Notes: a model not told the origin generated them from the sequence alone. A stretch of 64,000 nt of DNA from Sinorhizobium sp. 8-89 (GCF_030124325.1 NZ_JASKLR010000023.1:1-64000); one strand, 5' to 3'; shown: positions 9,176-18,792, counted from the stretch's first letter. Translations and numbers: made by a program.

Positions 9176-10261
9176 TTACCGAGCCACGTAGGCCTGCCAG
9201 GCTTTGCCAAGTTCGACTTCCTGGTCCGACATCTTCTCTAACAGATCATCAGTCAATGTCGTGAGAACCGCCTGTGCCTCCGGCGTCACGCTGAGAAACG
9301 GCTTTAGTTCCTCTGGGAGGTAGTCAATCGCCTCCGGATTCGGCGCGCTATAGCCGACTTGCTTGGTGAACTCCGCCTGCCGCTTCGGATCCAGCATGTA
9401 TTCGACGAAAGCATTAAGAACGTCCGCGTTCTTCGTTCCCTTCGTGTAGACGAAATAGGCAAAGAATTGGATGCCGCCGTTGTACTGGATTTTCCATTCC
9501 GGGTTCGCTTGCGCCGCTTGAATGATCCGGCCGTCCCAGCAGAGGCAATAGTCGACGTTATTGTCGATCATCAACTGGGCCATCTGACTTCCGTTTGTCC
9601 AGTAGGACGTAACCTGGTCTTTGATCCGGTCGAAGATCTTGAGGCATCGATCGACGTCGATACCTTTGCTGAGGTCATCGACACTGACTCCATCGCTTAT
9701 CAGTGCCAGCGTGCAATTGAACGACGCTGAGCCGGCGTTCGAGCCCATGGCGCGGGCGCCCTTGATACTCGGATCAAAAAAATCTTTCACGCTCTTCATT
9801 GGTGTGACGTTGTCACCCGAGCGATAGGAGACTGTCACGACCTGATTGATAACTCCAACGCCATTTCCATGTATCGCCGCCTTGGGAAGCTTGCTTAGGC
9901 CGGGAATGGCAGACGCGTCGATCACTTCGATCACTCCGTCGCTAACCAGCCTTGGCATGTAAGGGGCATCAACCGACGAGAGGCCGTCCCACTGGACATC
10001 CTTCGACTTGGCCTGGGCTGAAGCCGCGGTAACCGCTTGGTCCATACTCGCCTCAACCAATCGAATCTTAGCGCCGGTCTCAGCTTCGAACGGCTTTACG
10101 TAGGCCTCCTGGAGGGCGGTCGTATACTTCCCACCCGGGCTCCAGATAACGGCTTCTCTGCCTTTAAGGTCTGCCGCAAGCACGGCAGACGTCGCAAATG
10201 CAAATGCGGCAGTGATGCCGACGTAAAGCATCGGTTTCTTAAGCAATGATTTTATGCTCAT
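9176..10261 (-). CDS. Polyamine-type periplasmic binding protein (PotD-like)
   Basis: Extracellular solute-binding protein of 361 aa, first gene of the minus-strand importer operon. A Sec signal peptide covers about residues 1-29 (LYVGITAAFAFATSAVLAAD). The mature protein has the PotD-family arrangement: ADLKGREAVIWSPGG at the start of lobe 1 and a conserved WDG segment near residue 95. The start has a strong AAAGGAGAG site. The MocR-type regulator is divergently transcribed 280 bp away, a standard arrangement for regulation of uptake genes. The ligand is unknown; amines or amino acids are the best guess. Confidence 0.88.
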   Translation of the reverse strand: MSIKSLLKKPMLYVGITAAFAFATSAVLAADLKGREAVIWSPGGKYTTALQEAYVKPFEAETGAKIRLVEASMDQAVTAASAQAKSKDVQWDGLSSVDAPYMPRLVSDGVIEVIDASAIPGLSKLPKAAIHGNGVGVINQVVTVSYRSGDNVTPMKSVKDFFDPSIKGARAMGSNAGSASFNCTLALISDGVSVDDLSKGIDVDRCLKIFDRIKDQVTSYWTNGSQMAQLMIDNNVDYCLCWDGRIIQAAQANPEWKIQYNGGIQFFAYFVYTKGTKNADVLNAFVEYMLDPKRQAEFTKQVGYSAPNPEAIDYLPEELKPFLSVTPEAQAVLTTLTDDLLEKMSDQEVELGKAWQAYVAR

Positions 10262-10541
10262 GCTCTCTCTCCTTTGGTGAATCGCCCGGTGTCGTAATGC
10301 TCCCGCAAGCGGTTGCAGATCGTGTTTCTAAGCATCGTAGAGGACAACTGCAGAAGCTCTGCTCGCAGCACGAAGCTCTGAACAAACTCAGCCTCGCGGC
10401 TGTTGATGTCTCGCCGAAACGTTAGTCCTGTTCCCCGCCGCCTTGAGGCGGTCATTGGTTATGCGGAATGCAGTTCCATCTAGAACATCAATACAAAAAT
10501 GTGTCAAGCTGATTCATGTCAGTGCACAAAAAGGTGACGAC

Positions 10542-11984
10542 ATGCCGGTACAAAACGCATACAAGTTACAAAATTTGTATCGTTCCCACTTGCGAACAGA
10601 ATGTACGGAGCTTAACTTCGGGCCACTTAGATTTTTTTGCGGAGCATTTGCCGTTTTGAGCAAGAGTGAAGACCTGTTAGCCACAGTTCTGGCCGACTTG
10701 AAATCGGGGCGATATCGCGTCGGCTCCAAACTGCCGCCCTTGCGTGAATTGGCTCGACAGAACAAGGTTTCCGTTTCGGTCGCCGTCAAGGTCTACGACG
10801 AATTGAGACGGCGAAATATCATTGAGACCGGGGGGAGCCGCGGTACAACCGTCACCGCGTTCGCCACCGATCCGAATGAACATCCATCGAACGCATGGTT
10901 CGGCTCTGTTATCGATCTTAACCAGACCTATCCTTATGTGCCAGAGCTGATCGGCGAACTATCAGAGCTATTTTCCGACACTGCCCAACGTCAGGGTTAT
11001 ATTGGTCCGGGAGTGGCCGATCCTCGGATATTGCAAAGCGCCGGCGATCGCTGGTTTCAAATGACGCAGGTGCCGATCGTTGGCCGATCCGTGCAGGTTA
11101 CAGCCAGCGGGCAATCGGCCTTGTTTTCCATTCTGCTGATGCTGCGCCGGAGATTGCGCTATGTTTATGTCGACACCTTCACTTATTTCGGCCTGCGTTT
11201 CATCTTGGAAGCTTTAGACTTGAAAGCGCTTGCCGTTGAGGGCGACGAGGATGGCATGCGGCCGGATGCCTTGGAAAAGGCGCTGAGATCTAACAAGCCC
11301 GGCGCGATTTACCTCATGCCTTCAGTTCACAGTCCAATGGCATATTCTATGCCCGCCGCACGAATCGAAGATCTTGCGAGAGTCGCGAAGAGCCACGATT
11401 GTCCAATCATCGAAGACGATCCCTTCCGCTATTTGCTAGACGTGCCGCCGCCAAGTTTCGGCGAATTCTATCCCGAAGGAACATTTAGTGTATCGAGCTT
11501 CTCCAAGGTCTATGGAGCGCAGACACCACTGGCGTTCGCCGCCGTTCCCGAGTCAGCGCGCGGGGACATCGTGCTCAATGCGCGTAGTGCCTTTTGTGAA
11601 TTTGCCTTGCCCCAGTCGTGGATTATATCCCAATGGATCATGTCAGGCAGAATCGAGGAGCATCTCGCCGTGACGAAGTCGGTGTGCTCGGCGTTTCAAG
11701 CCATAGCCGCAAGAATCTTTCCCGCGCAGGCGGTTTCCGCCCAGAAACAGGCGCCGTTTATATGGCTGAAGCTGCCGCCCCAATGGGTCAGCAGTTCTTT
11801 TGTCGGATCGGCGATGCGCAACGGCGTGCACGTTGCGGGAGGGGATGATTTTTGGGCTGGCGGTGAACGTCGGGGCGACTACGTCCGGATCTCCGCCTTT
11901 CCTACTTCTGGACCGAAGCATTTGCCCCGAGCCCTTGAGATTCTCGGCACAATTTATAGCCGCGATCGCCTGAATCTGGCGTAA
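10542..11984 (+). CDS. MocR-type regulator (GntR HTH fused to aminotransferase fold)
   Basis: Transcription factor of the MocR/GntR family, 480 aa from this start. The winged helix covers about residues 42-105 (DLLATVLADLKSGRYRVGSKLPPLRELARQ in part), followed by a class I aminotransferase-like domain whose PLP lysine is in SSFSKVYG and whose upstream aspartate is in IIEDDPFRY. Such proteins usually sense PLP adducts of an amine or amino acid and activate nearby genes. The ATG at 10542 has AAAAGGTGAC before it; a TTG at 10656, just before the HTH, is an alternative because candidate operator sequence lies between. It is divergent from the importer and 227 bp before the aminotransferase gene, its likely targets. 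Confidence 0.88.
   Translation: MPVQNAYKLQNLYRSHLRTECTELNFGPLRFFCGAFAVLSKSEDLLATVLADLKSGRYRVGSKLPPLRELARQNKVSVSVAVKVYDELRRRNIIETGGSRGTTVTAFATDPNEHPSNAWFGSVIDLNQTYPYVPELIGELSELFSDTAQRQGYIGPGVADPRILQSAGDRWFQMTQVPIVGRSVQVTASGQSALFSILLMLRRRLRYVYVDTFTYFGLRFILEALDLKALAVEGDEDGMRPDALEKALRSNKPGAIYLMPSVHSPMAYSMPAARIEDLARVAKSHDCPIIEDDPFRYLLDVPPPSFGEFYPEGTFSVSSFSKVYGAQTPLAFAAVPESARGDIVLNARSAFCEFALPQSWIISQWIMSGRIEEHLAVTKSVCSAFQAIAARIFPAQAVSAQKQAPFIWLKLPPQWVSSSFVGSAMRNGVHVAGGDDFWAGGERRGDYVRISAFPTSGPKHLPRALEILGTIYSRDRLNLA
10546..10580. promoter_or_regulatory. Candidate MocR operator cluster
   Basis: Overlapping elements: GGTACAA at 10546-10552; ATACAA at 10559-10564 paired with TTGTAT at 10575-10580; and inside it TACAAAATTTGTA, a perfect 13-bp palindrome (10567-10579). 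The half-site GGTACAA recurs as a dyad upstream of the aminotransferase gene (12121-12142). It overlaps the first codons of the regulator if translation starts at 10542, which may mean the true start is further downstream. Assignment to the adjacent MocR protein is inference. Confidence 0.45.
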
Positions 11985-12120
11985 ACAAGGCTCCGAAACA
12001 ATTACGCGACACCACGTCTCTGCGCTCCCTTCGTCAGGCCGCGCACTGGGAATGCTAAAGCACGCCCGTACAGGGTACTTGACAACTCAATCTTGTTATG
12101 TTCATTAGTAGCAATGTTCC

Positions 12121-12142
12121 GGTACAAAGACAAGCTTGTACC
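12121..12142. promoter_or_regulatory. Palindromic operator candidate before the aminotransferase gene
   Basis: A perfect 22-bp dyad, GGTACAA-N8-TTGTACC, lies 70 bp before the start codon of the class III aminotransferase. A TTGACA hexamer is found at 12079-12084, though no good -10 box stands at the right distance from it. The same half-site occurs at the regulator's own start region (10546), so the MocR protein probably binds both. The dyad is seen directly; the regulator assignment is inferred. Confidence 0.55.
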
Positions 12143-12211
12143 CGATAGAGCACCTCACCCGATCCCCCGAAGTTGATTCATTGGCAATCCAACCCGATTC
12201 TAGGAGATAAC

Positions 12212-13552
12212 ATGAGTTCGGTTTTTCATCGGCAAATCCACGGACACCCCGAAACTGCCGAGTACGGTGATGGTGTTTTCGTGATTACCAAGCAGGGCAA
12301 GCGCTATCTCGACGCGAGCTCCGGGGGAGTGGCGGTTTCCTGCCTTGGGCACAACAATGCAGAAGTCATCGATGCCATTGAACGGCAGCTTCGGAAGCTG
12401 CCGTTTTTCCATGGCTTTGTGTTCACTACCGATCCACTTGAGGAACTCGCCGAGGAACTCGTTTCAAACGCGCCATCGGAACTGACAAAGGCCTTCTTCG
12501 TATCGAGTGGTTCGGAGGCAGTGGAAACCGCAGTCCTGCTGGCGCGCCAGGCCGCGGTAGAGCGTGGTGATACGAAGCGCAGGCGTATTATCGCGCGCAG
12601 GAACAGCTATCATGGCGCGACCATCAATGGCTTTGCAGTGGGGCACAACGTGGTGCGGAGGAGTCCCTTTCTGGACATGGCTGTCGAAATGTCGCACATC
12701 GCGCCATGTTATGAATACAGGCATCGCCTTCCTGGGGAGAGCCTGAAGGAATACAGCTTGCGAGCCGCCAACGAGCTCGAAACACAAATACTTGCGCTGG
12801 GAGCTGATGAAGTTCTCGCATTCGTCGCCGAGACTGTAGGTGGTAGCGCGTCGGGCGCCGTACCTCCGGTTCCGGGCTATTTCAAACGCGTGAGAGAGAT
12901 CTGCGACAAATATGGGGTAACTTTGATCCTCGACGAGGTTCTCTGCGGCCTCGGCCGGACAGGAACGCTTCACGCGTTCAGTGAGGAAGGTATCGTTCCG
13001 GATTTGGTCGCTCTCGCGAAAGGCCTTGGGGCTGGATACCAGCCAATCGGCGCCGTACTCGTGTCGTCCAGGATTCATGAGGCGATCGGAGCGGGCTCAG
13101 GCATGTTTAGGGGTGGTGGGACGTACACAGGACATGCATCGGCCTGCGCCGCCGCTCTTACAGTGCAGCGTATTGTTCGCCGTGACCGGCTCGTGGAGAA
13201 GGTAGCTGTTCAGGGGCAGCGTCTGCAGGAACTTTTGAAAGCTCGATTTGGCAACAATCCGTTTGTCGGAGATGTTCGTGGTCGCGGCTTTCTGCAATGT
13301 ATCGAGTTGGTCGCGGATCAACCGACGAAAGCACCGTTCGAAAAGACACAGGCCATCAGTTCGCGCATCCGCGACGAAGCCATGAATCTAGGCCTTATAT
13401 GCTTCCCCGGGGCAGGGACGGTTGACGGATTGGTTGGCGACCATATCGTCCTCGCTCCGCCGTTCATAACGACACCGGACCAGATCGAAGAGATGGTCGA
13501 CAAGCTCGGGAAAGCGGTGGATTCTGCCTTGGCGCATTCCTGTTCAATGTGA
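12212..13552 (+). CDS. Class III PLP-dependent aminotransferase
   Basis: Omega-amino-acid/amine-type transaminase of 446 aa. The family signatures are present: SSGSEAVETAVLLARQA (PLP phosphate region), RRNSYHGATINGFAVGH, LILDEVLCGLGRTG with the cofactor-ring aspartate, and ALAKGLGAGYQPIGAVL with the Schiff-base lysine. TAGGAGATAAC precedes the ATG at 12212. It follows the MocR regulator with a palindrome in between and probably deaminates a compound brought in by the neighbouring importer. Class III members act on polyamines, GABA-like acids, beta-alanine and others, so the substrate is not determined. Confidence 0.92.
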   Translation: MSSVFHRQIHGHPETAEYGDGVFVITKQGKRYLDASSGGVAVSCLGHNNAEVIDAIERQLRKLPFFHGFVFTTDPLEELAEELVSNAPSELTKAFFVSSGSEAVETAVLLARQAAVERGDTKRRRIIARRNSYHGATINGFAVGHNVVRRSPFLDMAVEMSHIAPCYEYRHRLPGESLKEYSLRAANELETQILALGADEVLAFVAETVGGSASGAVPPVPGYFKRVREICDKYGVTLILDEVLCGLGRTGTLHAFSEEGIVPDLVALAKGLGAGYQPIGAVLVSSRIHEAIGAGSGMFRGGGTYTGHASACAAALTVQRIVRRDRLVEKVAVQGQRLQELLKARFGNNPFVGDVRGRGFLQCIELVADQPTKAPFEKTQAISSRIRDEAMNLGLICFPGAGTVDGLVGDHIVLAPPFITTPDQIEEMVDKLGKAVDSALAHSCSM

Positions 13553-13976
13553 ACTGACCTGGCATAGCCGGTCACAGACTTCAAGCGTAAACCCTAGCCT
13601 CATATTGCGGCGGCGATGCGTTCGCCCCGCTTTAATTATCGGGGCTGCGGCAAGTGCTATCGGCGCACCATCCGTCGAATGCGATATTGCGGTTTCGCGC
13701 GACATATCCTGGCAGAGCACCCCCTTCGTGAAATTTTCCCACGATGACGGTGGGTGCGAATCCGCTGCCAATTCCACAGTGTGGGACTGGAGTAATCAAT
13801 GAGCTGCTCTCGGGCGGGAAGATGGCATAGAGATCATGCTAGGGTAAGAACTCTCCACCTTGCACTGAGCTTTTATGCGCGTTCTGCAATGTAACGCCGA
13901 TTCACGTAAACCGCCCATTTGACGTTGTTGGATTCAGATCGGCGCATTGTTGCAATAACTACAAGGAATTATCAGG
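13553..13976. other. Intergenic stretch without a recognised gene
   Basis: About 420 bp after the aminotransferase. A 65-codon open frame on the plus strand (13605-13802) has no family resemblance I can name and no good ribosome site. I see no clear terminator, IS end or RNA gene here. Confidence 0.5.
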
Positions 13977-14495
13977 ATGAATCCGTCGACTGACATCCGT
14001 CCTGCCCGTACGTCCGACCATCCGGTCCTGGTTAAGGCCATCCAGACATGGTGGGAAGAATCTCGCACTCCTGAACAGGCACGGATGCTGTCCTTGCTGC
14101 TCCCTCGGTTGTTTCTGCAGCACTTCGCCTCCAGTAGTTTGGTGGCGGAGGATGAAGCAGGAGTCCGAGCTTTCTTGGTGGGTTTTTTCTCTCCCGATCA
14201 TCCCGAGCAGGCCTATATTCACTTCGTTGGCGTGGATCCGCACTGTCGTGGACAGGGACTTGCACGCCGGCTCTATACGACCTTTTTTGACCACGCGATT
14301 GCCGCCGGACGATGCGAGGTCCACGCCATTACCTCACCCCAAAACACCGGCTCGATCGCCTTTCACAAGGCCCTCGAATTTACTGTCGATGGTGAAGACA
14401 AAGGTATATCCGTCCACAGCGACTATGACGGCCCGGGTGAGGACCGCGTGGCCTTCCGCCGTAGCTTGATACACTCTGTGCCACGTGGGACCTAA
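13977..14495 (+). CDS. GNAT-family N-acetyltransferase
   Basis: Acetyltransferase of 172 aa with a single GNAT domain. The acetyl-CoA loop is VGVDPHCRGQGLARRLY (about residues 84-100), the classic R/Q-x-x-G-x-G/A motif A, followed by SPQNTGSIAFHKALEF (motif B). AAGGAATTATCAGG precedes the ATG. It stands alone between two regions without intact genes. Substrate unknown; small-molecule amines or amino acids are common for this type. Confidence 0.88.
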   Translation: MNPSTDIRPARTSDHPVLVKAIQTWWEESRTPEQARMLSLLLPRLFLQHFASSSLVAEDEAGVRAFLVGFFSPDHPEQAYIHFVGVDPHCRGQGLARRLYTTFFDHAIAAGRCEVHAITSPQNTGSIAFHKALEFTVDGEDKGISVHSDYDGPGEDRVAFRRSLIHSVPRGT

Positions 14496-14670
14496 CCGGA
14501 ACGAAAATCCCTATTCCCTTCCGATCACTCGACCAGTTCCTGACGCTTGTGGGTGGCCTCAATATGGAGGATTGGAGCAACTACGAGTTCGGAGCCCACA
14601 AGGCTTGACGGGGACGTCAAGCCATTGACGGTCCAGTTTTCAAATTTTGCTCCAATAAAGATGGTGCTGG

Positions 14671-15410
14671 TCATGCCAGATCTTGCGTCTCAGGTTGCTG
14701 CGCATGCATCCAGTCTGCCGCCTGTTGCGTCTTGCTAGCGGCGATGAATATGGCTTTGGGATCGTCCTTCAACACCAGCAAAGAGGCGACATAGGCGGCA
14801 TGATCGGGGCGCGGATGGTGGGCGATACCCAGATCAGCCAGGACTAGCCCATTGAGAATTTCTGTCACGTTTCTTCGGCGGCATAGGCCGCTGACCCGAA
14901 GCGGCCGGAAAGATCGCGGTCAAGCCTGTCCTTCGAACCGCGGCGTGACCGGCTCGTGAATCATACGGCATAGAATGACGCGGCGTTGCGCGGCGTCGCG
15001 AAATGAGGTGAACGGCGGCATGGTGTCGGAAGACGGGAGGTGGTAGGCTTCCGACCCGCCGAATACGGTCTTGATGCGCAGGTTCGCAGTGCATGCTTTG
15101 GCATGTGGGATACGTTAGGTCTCGGGCAGGTGGCGGGCGCTCGTAGCCGTCAACCTGCGCGCCGGCCGCAGCCCGCGGCCCAGAGCGCCAGCGGTAGAGT
15201 AGGCGCGAAGCACCTCTGTCGAGGCCGCGATAGCGCTTGCCGGATGAGACGTTGGTCGGACGGACAATGCTGGTCCCAATGTGGAACCTGGGCGCCTGCC
15301 ATCCACCTGTGCCTTGCTCGATGGTGGCAGTGATCTCGGCCGTGACGCGGGAATAGACGTCGGCGCGCTTGGTCCGGACAGCGTGGCTCCGGCCCGTCGC
15401 TCGTCAAAAT
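14671..15410 (-). pseudogene. Decayed ardC antirestriction gene
   Basis: Colinear ArdC segments lie in several minus-strand frames: DVYSRVTAEITATIEQGTGGW and KRYRGL (N-terminal ssDNA-binding domain, about 15360-15220), then ANLRIKTVFGGSEAYHLPS and MPPFTSFRDA, RLDRDLSGRFGSAAYAAEE, and ADLGIAHHPRPDHAAYVASLL to KTQQAADWM (C-terminal zincin domain, ending 14671). The zinc-binding HExxH helix is destroyed and several frameshifts and a stop are present. ArdC proteins travel on conjugative plasmids, protecting incoming DNA from restriction, so this is a trace of a plasmid backbone. Confidence 0.78.
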
Positions 15411-15812
15411 AGATCAGCACTGCGTTGAGAGTTGGCCGAGGCTGCGCCGGTTCTCGACCTCCGCTCAGAAGTCGGATCGGCCGGAGCCGGCATAGCCTTC
15501 GAAAGCGGCGACGGAGGCATGTTTAGACTGGATCATGCCGGTGATTGTGCCCAACGGACGGTTGGTATGTGCCATTCGATCTTGCGCCTGAACTGCCGCG
15601 TCGTGATCCGCCAACGTTGCCCACCTGGCTCGTTCGGGACCGCCCGGCCTGTCGGGTGTGCCGAACAGGTGGTTGATATGGTCGCCGAAGTGATTGAGCT
15701 GGCGGACGATTTCGGCCGAGAGGTGGTCCTTGCAAACAGGCCGTGCCACCAGAACGGGCCGGAGCGTTGTGAGGCCTCGGGTGGATGCCACCCGGAACGA
15801 CGGGCGTTCCAA
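15370..15812 (-). pseudogene. Relic resembling a plasmid recombinase-like protein C-terminus
   Basis: A minus-strand frame encodes VRQLNHFGDHINHLFGTP and PLGTITGMIQSKHASVAAFEG, then a stop after GYAGSGRSDF; the same frame resumes as AEVENRRSLGQLSTQ, and YFDERRAGATLSGP follows after another stop. The text reads like real protein interrupted by stops. From memory it resembles the C-terminal part of large site-specific-recombinase-like proteins on rhizobial plasmids, but I cannot confirm that. It ends where the ardC relic begins. Confidence 0.35.
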
Positions 15813-16327
15813 AACCTCGATTGCGTTGGCTAGCGGCTCGACGGTAATCCACCCGGCAGGCTCACCCTGGCTGGATTTGCCTTTGTATCAGCAAGGCACT
15901 CCACAGTCCGGAAACGAGAGAAAACAAAGGAACCTGCTTCCCGCGTACAGTCTTGTTTGCCATCTCCCTTGACTGCACGGTCCGAATTGCGCTGGCCGCA
16001 TAGATCAGACCCTCGAAGCATGTGGAGAGACAAGACGTCCAATCGCACCGGTGGTCTGACGACAAAGCATTGTAGGTCTTCATAGATGCCAGTAGCACGG
16101 GGAGGCCATGCATGCCTAGGTTGCCTCGCCAGTCGTTTACGACAGGCCTGAGTCGGGCCCTTCACAGGCCGCGTTAAGCGAAAACTCCAGCATGCCACAG
16201 TCGCGGCACGAGGGACGAATCACTTTGAATCTGGCCATTTCAGAGATTGATGTGCCTCAGGCCCACATCGGACAGACACGTCGGCACCGCTCCTCTAGCA
16301 CGCGCTGGCTGAGATCCATAGCACTCA
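15813..16327. other. Stretch without a recognised gene
   Basis: About 510 bp before the IclR promoter. Minus-strand open frames here (15830-16198 and 15862-16113) carry no motif I recognise and are probably fortuitous or part of the adjacent decayed plasmid sequence. Confidence 0.45.
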
Positions 16328-16356
16328 TTGACAGGTGCGTCTGTTGCTAGCAATAT
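16328..16356 (+). promoter_or_regulatory. Sigma-70-type promoter of the iclR gene
   Basis: TTGACA at 16328-16333, a 17-bp spacer, then CAATAT at 16351-16356. Transcription would start near 16363, just ahead of the palindrome at 16375, so a protein bound there would block this promoter. Strong -35 match and ideal spacing; not verified. Confidence 0.6.
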
Positions 16357-16374
16357 CGTGCCGGTCCGAACAAA

Positions 16375-16389
16375 TGGAACATTATTCCA
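16375..16389. promoter_or_regulatory. IclR operator candidate 1
   Basis: TGGAACATTATTCCA, a dyad with 5-bp arms TGGAA/TTCCA and a 5-bp centre. It overlaps the first in-frame ATG of the iclR gene and lies directly after its promoter. The same pattern stands at the start of the iclR paralogue at 43971 (TGGAATGGTATTCCA), which argues for autoregulation. Confidence 0.65.
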
Positions 16390-16391
16390 CG

Positions 16392-17198
16392 ATGAAAGTC
16401 ACTAATTCCTTAGTCGAAAATTGCTTCGCTGTCATTGAACTCTTGGCTTGCGAGGGACGGAGCGTGCGCCTCAGCGAGATTGCACAGACGCTTCAGCTTC
16501 AGCGCAGCGGTACACATCGGTTACTTTCGACACTTTGTGCTTTGGGATGGGTGGAACAGGACCAGAAGACAGAATTTTATCGGCTAACACTCAAGTTGTC
16601 CGCTATTGGATATCGGTATCTACAAGTGGCCCAAATTCCTGACATATGTCAGCCAATCATTGATCGCGCTGCGAATGAATGCAAAGAACTTGTTCGCTTG
16701 GCTGGCATAGTTGGAAGCGATCTGATTACATTTGCTCATGCACAAGGCGCCACCGGAAGTCTGATTTGTCAACCACGTACATTTCCGGTCTTGCCGCTGC
16801 ACGTGACGGCAAGCGGAAAAGCGTGGTTGGCAACCCTTGCAGACGAGAAGGCACTCAAACTGGTACTCGACGCAGGCTTCGACTATCCGGGAGGATTTGG
16901 CCCCAATGCGCTACGTTCCGCCGACGCGTTGCTTCAAGAGCTGGCTAGAACGCGCGACCAGGGCTACGGAGTTGCAATAGAAGAGGCTGAGGTTGGAGTT
17001 TCATCTGTTGCTGCTGCCGTTATCTCCAACCAAGGAAATGCTGTTGGTGCTGTGGCGATTGTGGCCCCGGCCTTACGTCTGCATGAACGTCGAATCCCAG
17101 AGTTAGCCGAACTGGCGCGACGAACTGCCGAGGAACTCGCTTTCATGTGGCCCCTGCGTCAACTGCTGACAGAGCTGTCGGGCGAAATGAAAAACTGA
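16392..17198 (+). CDS. IclR-family transcriptional regulator
   Basis: 268 aa from this ATG. The N-terminal winged helix covers residues 1-65 (SLVENCFAVIELLAC, then VRLSEIAQTLQLQRSGTHRLL), and the C-terminal GAF-like effector domain runs to the end with LPLHVTASGKAWLATL and RDQGYGVAIEEAEVG. An upstream in-frame ATG at 16374 would add MEHYST but sits inside the operator palindrome, so I prefer 16392. It is closely related to the regulator at 43971 (same MKVxNSLxENCFAxIELLA start). It lies upstream of IS debris and the dimethylformamidase-like gene, which may be its target. Confidence 0.9.
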   Translation: MKVTNSLVENCFAVIELLACEGRSVRLSEIAQTLQLQRSGTHRLLSTLCALGWVEQDQKTEFYRLTLKLSAIGYRYLQVAQIPDICQPIIDRAANECKELVRLAGIVGSDLITFAHAQGATGSLICQPRTFPVLPLHVTASGKAWLATLADEKALKLVLDAGFDYPGGFGPNALRSADALLQELARTRDQGYGVAIEEAEVGVSSVAAAVISNQGNAVGAVAIVAPALRLHERRIPELAELARRTAEELAFMWPLRQLLTELSGEMKN

Positions 17199-17211
17199 CC
17201 CCCCTATTGCC

Positions 17212-18792
17212 TCACCCAGGGATGTTACCGAAGCGTTGTGCGCTGAGATGGCCGTTATCTTCTCCTGCCGCGGCGGGAGAAGATAACGGCGCGCGCTCCA
17301 TCCAGTCTCCATCGAGAATAATCTGCCCGGCTGTTTCGATGCGCCAAGCCTTGACGGCCATTTGCACCGTCCGCAGGCTTTTCTTCGTGAAGCGTGACGG
17401 ATCGGCGCTCATTAGACGCTCTAGGACCGAGGCTGCCGAGACCGCCGGATCCGCCTCAAGCCACGCTCGAATCTGGGGCTCGAATGGCTCCAGCATGCTC
17501 CGCCTTTTCGGGTAAGGCTTGGTACGACGATATGGCCTCCGATGTGTCGGCCGTTTCTCCCCAACCTGCCAGGCGGTCTTCAGGCTCAAGGTGAAGCGTT
17601 GCAGATCGACGACGACCGGTTCTTCGGATCTGGCGTTTAGGCCACGCCGATCGACCCGCCTTCCGAGCTCCTCCTGGGCGGCGCGGATCCCGGCAAACAG
17701 TATCACTGGATCCGCGCTTGCCAACATCGCCTTCAGCCGATCCTTGTCGGCCTCGGCCACACCGGAATGGGCCAGCACCCGCGCAACAGGCGGCACGGGC
17801 GGATGGTAGCGTTTGATGACACGAGCGCCGATCCGCGTCTTCTCCCGCAACTTGAATGAAGGTTGGAACAGGTTGCCATGCAGGCGCACCACCTCATAGA
17901 GGCGAGCCAGCGCTGTCGTCGCCTCCGCGCCGACGAACCTTCCGTAACCGACCAGCCGTCGCACGATCGCACCGTTCTTCTGCTCGACCCAGGCTTGATC
18001 GTTCTTTCGATACGCGCGCGAACGGGTCACCTCCAAGCCTTGGCTTCGACACCAGCAGACCACCAGTTCGTTCATGAAGGCGCTGTCATTGTCGAAGTCG
18101 ACGCCAAGCAGCGGAAATGGAAACTGCGAGCGGGCCTGCTTGAGGGCAGCAATCACGAGGCCGCTTTCGCGCGTCCGCACCGGCACGCACTCGGTCCAGC
18201 CCGTAGCGATATCGGTCAGCACCATCGTCTGCGCGAAGCTGCCGGACGAACAGGTACCCGAATGGGCCACGAAATCGATCTCGACGTAACCGGGCAACGG
18301 ATCGTTCCAGTCCCGAAAGTACGCACCGGGACCGACCGGCGAACCGCGGAACTCATTCCGGCGCGCCGACGCTGGCCACCGCGAGCCACCACACGTACCT
18401 CTGACAGCAACCGATCCATCGTCGCTGCACTGACCATTAGCAGTTTATCGCGAAGCTCGCTGCTCAGCTCGAGCCGGCCGTGACGCTCGAGGGCGGGCAG
18501 TAAAATCGGAATCAGCGGCTTCAGGCGTTTCGAGCAAAGACGATCGGACGCTTCCCATAGAGCCACCAGCGCTTCCCTGACGTCGGGACCATACTGGACA
18601 GCGTGCTGCCGAGCGGAAGGCGGCTCGGACCCACGATGGCGGAGCTCTGATCGCATGCTTGCGGTGGTAGCCGGTAACCGCGACGAACTCATCTAGGATC
18701 CTATGCTTGTCCGCCCGACAGCTCGATCGACAGCGCTCAATGATTGCCTCAATCAGTTCCGTCCGTGTCGCCATGCTGATCCGCCGTGCCAT
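17212..18792 (-). pseudogene. Frameshifted rve-type transposase
   Basis: An integrase-core (DDE) transposase of about 500 residues in three frame segments: MARRISMATRTELIEAIIERC near 18792, then PDVREALVALWEASDRLCSKR and LSSELRDKLLMVSAATMDRL (about 18600-18400), then from about 18315 the catalytic core PGYVEIDFVAHSGTC, VDFDNDSAFMNELVV and QAWVEQKNGAIVRRLVGYGRF. The frame breaks near 18630 and near 18318 (VPVRTFG shifts to WNDPLPGYVE). The C-terminus contains a long hairpin (17251-17290). I cannot name the IS family with confidence. Probably inactive unless a frameshift mechanism operates. Confidence 0.8.
17251..17290. repeat. 40-bp near-perfect inverted repeat
   Basis: The 20 bases GCCGTTATCTTCTCCTGCCG are followed immediately by their reverse complement with one mismatch (17271-17290), giving a long hairpin with almost no loop. 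It falls in the last ~20 codons of the transposase gene, 52 bp after the iclR stop and convergent with it. It could act as a two-way terminator or be the end of a small palindromic element. Confidence 0.7.
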
